Assembly: GCA_031259205.1 (NCBI GenBank)
Contig: JAIRLS010000121.1
Span: 1-10,775, forward strand
DNA from: Bacteroidales bacterium
GTDB taxonomy: Bacteria; Bacteroidota; Bacteroidia; Bacteroidales; UBA4181
Length of the DNA stretch: 10,775 nt
Direction: 5' to 3'
The notes under the pieces were generated by a model. The model saw nothing but the letters and a program-made list of their open reading frames with translations, was not told where the DNA came from and searched no databases. A program made the translations under genes and the position numbers. This document shows positions 7,447 through 10,775 of the stretch, piece by piece. The number at the start of each line of letters is the position of its first letter. The stretch's first letter is position 1.

Positions 7447-8841
7447 TTATAACAGATATTGCCCTTCTTCTTTCAATCGTTTCCGCAAGTATGCCACATC
7501 TATTTTATGTACATCATTCTTCGATTGCTTGATGGCGTGTGCCGCCGCCATTCCCGCCGCTTCGCCGGTTACCAGACAGGGCGGCATGACACGGAGGCTT
7601 CCGAACGCTTCTTCGTCGGTTGAGATACAGCGTCCGGCAGTCAGAACGTTTTTTAGTCCTTTGGGCGTCAGGCAGCGATAAGGAATACCGTGTGATTCGC
7701 CTTTGCCGTAATGAATGGCAGGGTATCCGTTTTTGTGTATGTCGATGTAATAACAGTTGCGTCCGATTTCATCGTCAAATGATTTGCGTTGCTTCCAGTC
7801 CTCAACCGTGAAAGTGTAGTCTCCTTCGATGCGCCGGCTGTCTCTTACGCCCAACAGCGCTGCTGTTCGTGCCAGAAAAGCGCCGCTAAAGGTTTGCGGC
7901 TGAACCTCTTTCATCGCTTCCAGATATTGTGCCGCAATTTCCCTGCCTTTAATCATGGCTTGAGATACGGCCCATGGATCGGTACTGTCCACATTTACCA
8001 AATGTCCTGCATTGAATTGCAGTACGCCCGGTCCGATATAGTTAACACATAAATGTTTATCAATCAAAGGATATTTTCCGGAGGCAATAGCCGTATGAAC
8101 CGGACTCTTTTTGTCTCCTCCATATAAAGGAAGACCGTAAGTATAATTATAGGAATCCACATTGGCGAATGAAAAACACAAAGTGGAGCTTTGAACCACA
8201 CCGTTCTCGTCGCCCCGCTTGAATGAAGCGCCCGCCCAAGCAGCCAAATCGCCGTCGCCGGTGGCATCAATATACGCTTTCGCTTTGAATGCTGTAAGTC
8301 CCGACTTGTTGGCGACAATCAAAGCATCAACGGTATCGTCAGCTGACATTTCTACGGCTGCCAAACGGGAAAAGAAAAGGATTTTTGTTCCCGAACCACT
8401 CACCATCCTGTCATATACCGAAACTAAGTATTCGGGATTGATGCTCACCCAGTCCAGACGATCTTCAGATTCGTGCGGAACACCTTTTTTGGATTCGTTG
8501 AATATCTTTTCCGCCAGGCCTCGGTAGATGATTTTTTCTCCATCGGAAAACGGACACCAAGCCGGTATCATTCCCGATGTACCCATGCCTCCCAATTGTC
8601 CCATGGCTTCAATCAACAAGGTCCGGGCGCCTTCACGGGCGGAAGCAATAGCTGCCGAACATCCCGCCGGTCCGCCACCGACAATAATAACATCCCATCG
8701 GTCGTCGATGCTCATCTTGTTCTTTCTTAACGATAAAGTCTTCGCTTTCTCTGTAGATACCATTCCTGCAGCAAAAGCCGGTGTTGCTGCCGTCATTGCT
8801 ATCATTCCTGTTTTCTTTATAAAAGTTCTTCTTGTTAGCAT
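7447..8841 (-). CDS. Tat-signal FAD-dependent oxidoreductase (PF12831-like)
   Basis: The protein has 464 residues. The N-terminus LTRRTFIKKTG (2-12) is a good twin-arginine motif, followed by an alanine-rich hydrophobic stretch to AFA/AG (about 24/25), so export as a folded, FAD-loaded enzyme is likely. The catalytic body has the Rossmann motif DVIIVGGGPAGCSAA (50-64), an acidic E78 at the end of the second strand, QLGGMGTSG (82-90), DATGDGDLAAWAGA (192-205), GVRDSRRIEGDY (331-342), IPYRCL (386-391) and NVLTAGRCIS (398-407). The same motifs occur in the same order in the downstream oxidoreductase, so the two belong to one superfamily, but this one lacks the beta-sandwich domain and is about 180 residues shorter. 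It is the first gene of the predicted operon and is divergent from aroK. The reaction is unknown. Automatic pipelines may call it 'FAD-dependent oxidoreductase' or 'xanthan lyase'; the second name is not supported by anything visible here. Confidence 0.9.
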   Translation of the reverse strand: MLTRRTFIKKTGMIAMTAATPAFAAGMVSTEKAKTLSLRKNKMSIDDRWDVIIVGGGPAGCSAAIASAREGARTLLIEAMGQLGGMGTSGMIPAWCPFSDGEKIIYRGLAEKIFNESKKGVPHESEDRLDWVSINPEYLVSVYDRMVSGSGTKILFFSRLAAVEMSADDTVDALIVANKSGLTAFKAKAYIDATGDGDLAAWAGASFKRGDENGVVQSSTLCFSFANVDSYNYTYGLPLYGGDKKSPVHTAIASGKYPLIDKHLCVNYIGPGVLQFNAGHLVNVDSTDPWAVSQAMIKGREIAAQYLEAMKEVQPQTFSGAFLARTAALLGVRDSRRIEGDYTFTVEDWKQRKSFDDEIGRNCYYIDIHKNGYPAIHYGKGESHGIPYRCLTPKGLKNVLTAGRCISTDEEAFGSLRVMPPCLVTGEAAGMAAAHAIKQSKNDVHKIDVAYLRKRLKEEGQYLL

Positions 8842-8860
8842 TTTTTATGTATTAAATTGA

Positions 8861-8881
8861 AAGAATTTTTTTATAATTCTT
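8861..8881. repeat. Short inverted repeat in the leader of the first oxidoreductase gene
   Basis: AAGAATT at 8861-8867 pairs perfectly with AATTCTT at 8875-8881 across a 7-base T-rich loop. It lies 20-40 bases before the ATG at 8841 and would form a weak A/T hairpin in the leader mRNA. In this base composition it may be chance. Confidence 0.4.
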
Positions 8882-8907
8882 ATCTTTATTTTGTTCAAAA
8901 AAAGATA
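8881..8907. repeat. Imperfect palindrome TATCTTT...AAAGATA
   Basis: TATCTTT at 8881-8887 and AAAGATA at 8901-8907 form a perfect 7-base inverted repeat. The sequence between them is also mostly complementary (T-rich left, A-rich right). Each arm resembles a Bacteroidetes -7 box lacking its final G, one on each strand. It could be an operator, a hairpin in the operon leader, or compositional coincidence. Confidence 0.4.
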
Positions 8908-8932
8908 AATCAACTTTAGAGTATAAGTTCAT

Positions 8933-8946
8933 ATAATATATATTAT
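8933..8946. repeat. 14-base perfect palindrome ATAATATATATTAT
   Basis: The 14 bases are their own reverse complement. They lie immediately downstream, in the operon's direction, of the candidate minus-strand promoter box at 8953-8960, so they overlap the expected transcription start. That would suit a repressor or activator site, but pure A/T palindromes are common in such DNA. Confidence 0.35.
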
Positions 8947-8952
8947 GTTCTC

Positions 8953-8960
8953 CAAAATTA
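8953..8960 (-). promoter_or_regulatory. Candidate -7 promoter box for the oxidoreductase-susCD operon
   Basis: On the minus strand these bases read TAATTTTG, an exact match to the Bacteroidetes -7 consensus TAnnTTTG. Transcription would start near 8946, giving a leader of about 105 bases before the ATG at 8841. I see no TTTG or TTG at the expected -33 distance, so the promoter may be weak or activator-dependent, as is usual for inducible uptake loci. Confidence 0.35.
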
Positions 8961-9022
8961 GAATGAAATAATTAAGCGGACTTGTAGATCTATCCTTGCT
9001 ATTTATTCAAATGAGTAGGCAG

Positions 9023-9062
9023 TTACAAAAATGTCGCTAATAATTACAAAAATGTCGCCAAT
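9023..9062. repeat. Tandem direct repeat, 19 bases, period 21
   Basis: TTACAAAAATGTCGCTAAT at 9023-9041 is followed by TTACAAAAATGTCGCCAAT at 9044-9062. They match at 18 of 19 positions, with identical 15-base cores and a 21-base period (two helical turns). The core stands out from the surrounding A/T-rich DNA by its TGTCGC. Two explanations fit: paired binding sites for a regulator, or a remnant of an insertion-sequence end. IS21-family elements are known to carry repeated transposase-binding sequences near their ends. No transposase gene is present in the window. Confidence 0.75.
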
Positions 9063-9174
9063 TTGCTTTTATGTAGAATATATAGTGAAAATTTATTATT
9101 TTGTTTATGAAAAAGACTACCATGCAAATCTCTTCATTTAAAGGCTAAATCTTTTTCTGAGGGTTGTGAAAAAG

Positions 9175-9205
9175 TATCTTAAATTTCCGGACAAGTCTTA
9201 AGATA
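9175..9205. repeat. Inverted repeat TATCTTAA...TTAAGATA upstream of aroK
   Basis: TATCTTAA at 9175-9182 and TTAAGATA at 9198-9205 are perfectly complementary across a 15-base spacer. It lies 46 to 76 bases upstream of the aroK -7 box. It may be a dyad operator or a weak hairpin; there is no T-run making it a clear terminator. Confidence 0.45.
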
Positions 9206-9250
9206 GCACATAATTTTTATTCGGTTGTGCGTGATTTGGAAATTTAATGT

Positions 9251-9258
9251 TATCTTTG
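9251..9258 (+). promoter_or_regulatory. aroK promoter -7 box (TATCTTTG)
   Basis: TATCTTTG is an exact match to the Bacteroidetes sigma-ABfr -7 consensus TAnnTTTG and lies 18 bases before the aroK ATG. A TTG at 9225-9227 could serve as the -33 element, although the 23-base spacing is slightly long. Transcription would begin around 9264, leaving a leader of only about a dozen bases with no Shine-Dalgarno sequence. Confidence 0.6.
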
Positions 9259-9276
9259 TAGGGTATTCGGTTATTT

Positions 9277-9813
9277 ATGCGGAAAATATTCTTAATCGGT
9301 TATATGGGAGCGGGAAAAACAACGGTGGGAAAACAGTTGGCTCAACGGTTGAATTTGCAATTTGTCGATTTGGATTTATTTATCGAAAACCGTTACCGAA
9401 AAAGAATAGATGAATTATTTACTGAAAAAGGAGAAAACAATTTCAGGGAAATAGAGCACAAAACCTTGCTCGAAGTATCCCAATTTGAAGATGTAATTAT
9501 TTCAACCGGAGGAGGAACACCTTGTTTCTTCGATAACATGTTGATAATGAATAGCCGGGGGAAAACGGTTTATTTGAAATGGTCTGTAGAAGATTTAATT
9601 ACGCGGTTGACCGCTTATAAACACAACCGCCCGCTTGTGGAAGGGAAAAACAGAGAGGAGATGAAACAGTTTATCGTCGAAAATCTTGCAAAAAGAGAAT
9701 CTTTTTACAATCGCGCTACGGTTATTTTTGAAGTTTCCAAAATGGCGATTGCGCCGGATGTTGATTCCATTGTAGATGAATTGGCCGGAAGCATGTACCC
9801 AAGCGAAAAGTAA
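9277..9813 (+). CDS. aroK: Shikimate kinase
   Basis: The 178-residue product has the usual length of this enzyme, which phosphorylates shikimate to shikimate-3-phosphate with ATP in aromatic amino acid synthesis in the cytoplasm. Visible motifs: Walker A GYMGAGKTT (8-16); FVDLD (29-33), whose second aspartate contacts shikimate; FREIE with R57; the shikimate-binding glycines STGGGTP (76-82); the lid arginine R118 in HNRPL; and R140 in KRESFY. All key residues are present, so the enzyme should be active. The ATG at 9277 is chosen because it starts directly with the first beta strand (MRKIFLIGYMG) and sits just after the promoter box. The gene is divergent from the SusCD operon and converges on serS, with 29 bases between the stops. 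It appears to be a single-gene transcript. Confidence 0.96.
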   Translation: MRKIFLIGYMGAGKTTVGKQLAQRLNLQFVDLDLFIENRYRKRIDELFTEKGENNFREIEHKTLLEVSQFEDVIISTGGGTPCFFDNMLIMNSRGKTVYLKWSVEDLITRLTAYKHNRPLVEGKNREEMKQFIVENLAKRESFYNRATVIFEVSKMAIAPDVDSIVDELAGSMYPSEK

Positions 9814-9842
9814 AAGAATGTAGTTCAAAAAAATCCCTTTTT
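9814..9842. terminator. Possible weak bidirectional terminator between aroK and serS
   Basis: In the 29-base gap between converging stops, an A-run (about 9827-9833), TCCC and a T-run (about 9838-9843) could form an A/T-only hairpin readable from both strands. It lacks a G/C stem, so it is a poor intrinsic terminator, and termination may lie elsewhere. Confidence 0.3.
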
Positions 9843-10775
9843 TCAGGAAATCATCTCAAATCCGGTATAAGGGATTAATATAGAAGGTATTCGTATTCCT
9901 TCCGGTGTTTGGTTATTTTCCAATAATGCGGCTACGATTCGAGGCAATGCTAAAGCGCTTCCATTCAAAGTGTGGCACAATTGTATTTTCTTATCTTTAT
10001 CACGATAACGGCATTTCAAACGGTTGGCTTGGTAACTCTCAAAATTGGAAACGGAACTTACTTCCAACCAGCGGTCTTGTGCGGCAGAATATACTTCAAA
10101 GTCGAAAGTCAATGCAGAGGTAAAACTCATGTCGCCTCCGCAAAGGCGCAGGATTCGCCAGGGCAATTCCAATGCTTCGACCAGCGATTGCACATAATCA
10201 ACCATCTCCGCTAACGATTCATAGGAATGTTCCGGTTTGTCGATGCGTACAATTTCCACTTTGTCGAACTGATGCAGGCGGTTCAGTCCGCGCACGTCTT
10301 TGCCATACGAACCGGCTTCCCGACGAAAACAAGCCGAATAGGCGGCATTTTTAAGCGGTAAGTCTTTTTCGTCCAAAATAACATCGCGGTAAATATTCGT
10401 TACCGGCACTTCTGCGGTAGGAATCAAATAGAGATCATCGGCGGCACAATGATACATTTGCCCTTCTTTATCAGGCAAATTCCCTGTTCCATAGCCGGAA
10501 TCGGCATTTACTACATAAGGGGGTTGAATTTCCTCGTATCCGGCGTCTCTGGCTTTATCCAAAAAGAAATTGATTAATGCCCGTTGTAAGCGAGCGCCTT
10601 TTTGCTTGTAGACGGGAAAACCGGCGCCGCTGATTTTAACGCCTAACTCAAAGTTGATTAAATCGTATTTTTTAGCTAATTCCCAATGCGGGAGCGCTCC
10701 TTCATGTAAAACCGGAATTATGCCGCCTGTTTTTTCTATTACATTCTCTTCGGCATGTCTTCCTTCGGGAACGCC
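9843..10775 (-). CDS. serS: Seryl-tRNA synthetase (partial, N-terminus beyond right edge)
   Basis: The frame stays open from the right edge to a TGA at 9843-9845, giving 310 residues. It joins the catalytic domain without interruption: GVPEGRHAEEN at the edge, then PHWELAKKYDLINFELGVK, motif 1 (GARLQRALINFF, about 60-71), the TAEVPVTN loop (120-127), motif 2 FRREAGSYGKDVRG (150-163) with LHQFDKVEI, the serine-pocket region ending EVSSVSNFESYQANR, and motif 3 NGSALALPR (271-279). These are class II seryl-tRNA synthetase signatures. The enzyme charges tRNA-Ser and tRNA-Sec with serine in the cytoplasm. Bacterial homologues are about 420-430 residues, so roughly 110-120 N-terminal residues, including the coiled-coil tRNA-binding arm, are missing. 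The internal TTG at 10562 is not the start, because family-conserved sequence continues upstream of it. Confidence 0.96.
   Translation of the reverse strand, partial: GVPEGRHAEENVIEKTGGIIPVLHEGALPHWELAKKYDLINFELGVKISGAGFPVYKQKGARLQRALINFFLDKARDAGYEEIQPPYVVNADSGYGTGNLPDKEGQMYHCAADDLYLIPTAEVPVTNIYRDVILDEKDLPLKNAAYSACFRREAGSYGKDVRGLNRLHQFDKVEIVRIDKPEHSYESLAEMVDYVQSLVEALELPWRILRLCGGDMSFTSALTFDFEVYSAAQDRWLEVSSVSNFESYQANRLKCRYRDKDKKIQLCHTLNGSALALPRIVAALLENNQTPEGIRIPSILIPYTGFEMIS

Larger units (their letters stand above)
8842..9276. other. Divergent A/T-rich intergenic region
   Basis: This is the only stretch over 300 bases without a recognised gene. It separates the minus-strand operon from plus-strand aroK, so it should carry both promoters. 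It is very A/T-rich and contains a TATCTTTG box just before aroK, a TAATTTTG box facing the operon, a tandem 19-base direct repeat at 9023-9062, a 14-base palindrome at 8933-8946, and inverted repeats at 8861-8881, 8881-8907 and 9175-9205. I see no tRNA, known riboswitch or convincing protein-coding frame. The longest frame with a plausible start that I noted is a 13-codon one at 9107-9148 (MKKTTMQISSFKG), which I do not call as a gene. Confidence 0.8.

Noticed and set aside
7447..8841. Possibility that the first oxidoreductase is a polysaccharide (xanthan) lyase
   Set aside because: The visible motifs are those of an FAD-binding oxidoreductase throughout. Nothing resembles a polysaccharide lyase fold or catalytic site.
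9107..9148. 13-codon frame MKKTTMQISSFKG after a TTATTTTG sequence
   Set aside because: Too short, with no family match that I can recognise and no good promoter. It may be chance or a decayed gene start, so I do not annotate it.
10560..10562. TTG as a start codon for a 239-residue serS
   Set aside because: The frame continues upstream to the window edge with clear seryl-tRNA synthetase sequence (HWELAKKYDL, GARLQRALINFF), so the gene is cut by the window and does not start here.

Overview
The window looks like chromosomal DNA of a Bacteroidota organism, most likely of the order Bacteroidales. The support is a SusC/SusD outer-membrane nutrient-uptake pair, lipoprotein and leader peptides of Bacteroidetes type, A/T-rich leaders without Shine-Dalgarno sequences, a TAnnTTTG-type promoter box, and a serS with the residue patterns usual in that group. 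Genus cannot be assigned from the sequence alone.

Left and centre (1-8841, all minus strand): a tight five-gene array, read right to left. The genes are (1) a Tat-signal FAD-dependent oxidoreductase (8841-7447), (2) a Sec-signal FAD-dependent oxidoreductase with an N-terminal carbohydrate-binding-like beta-sandwich (7425-5494), (3) a SusC/RagA-type TonB-dependent transporter (5445-2302), (4) a SusD/RagB-type surface glycan-binding lipoprotein (2277-574), and (5) the first 182 codons of a secreted DUF5040-like, possibly SGNH-fold protein (546 to beyond the left edge). The gaps are only 21, 48, 24 and 27 bases and none holds a convincing terminator, so one transcript is likely. The array has the form of a polysaccharide-utilisation-type locus whose visible enzymes are two flavin oxidoreductases and a possible esterase-like protein. 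No glycoside hydrolase, lyase or regulator lies within the window.

Middle gap (8842-9276): a 435-base A/T-rich divergent intergenic region between the uptake operon and the housekeeping genes. It holds a likely aroK promoter, a weaker minus-strand promoter box for the operon, several short inverted repeats, and a striking 19-base tandem direct repeat (period 21) that may be an operator or the scar of an insertion-sequence end.

Right (9277-10775): aroK (shikimate kinase, plus strand, complete) converges on serS (seryl-tRNA synthetase, minus strand, C-terminal 310 residues only, running off the right edge). These are ordinary core genes.

The most notable feature is the two-flavoenzyme plus SusCD arrangement. 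A plausible model is that an extracellular or periplasmic oxidation step modifies the imported ligand, but the substrate and reaction cannot be read from sequence.
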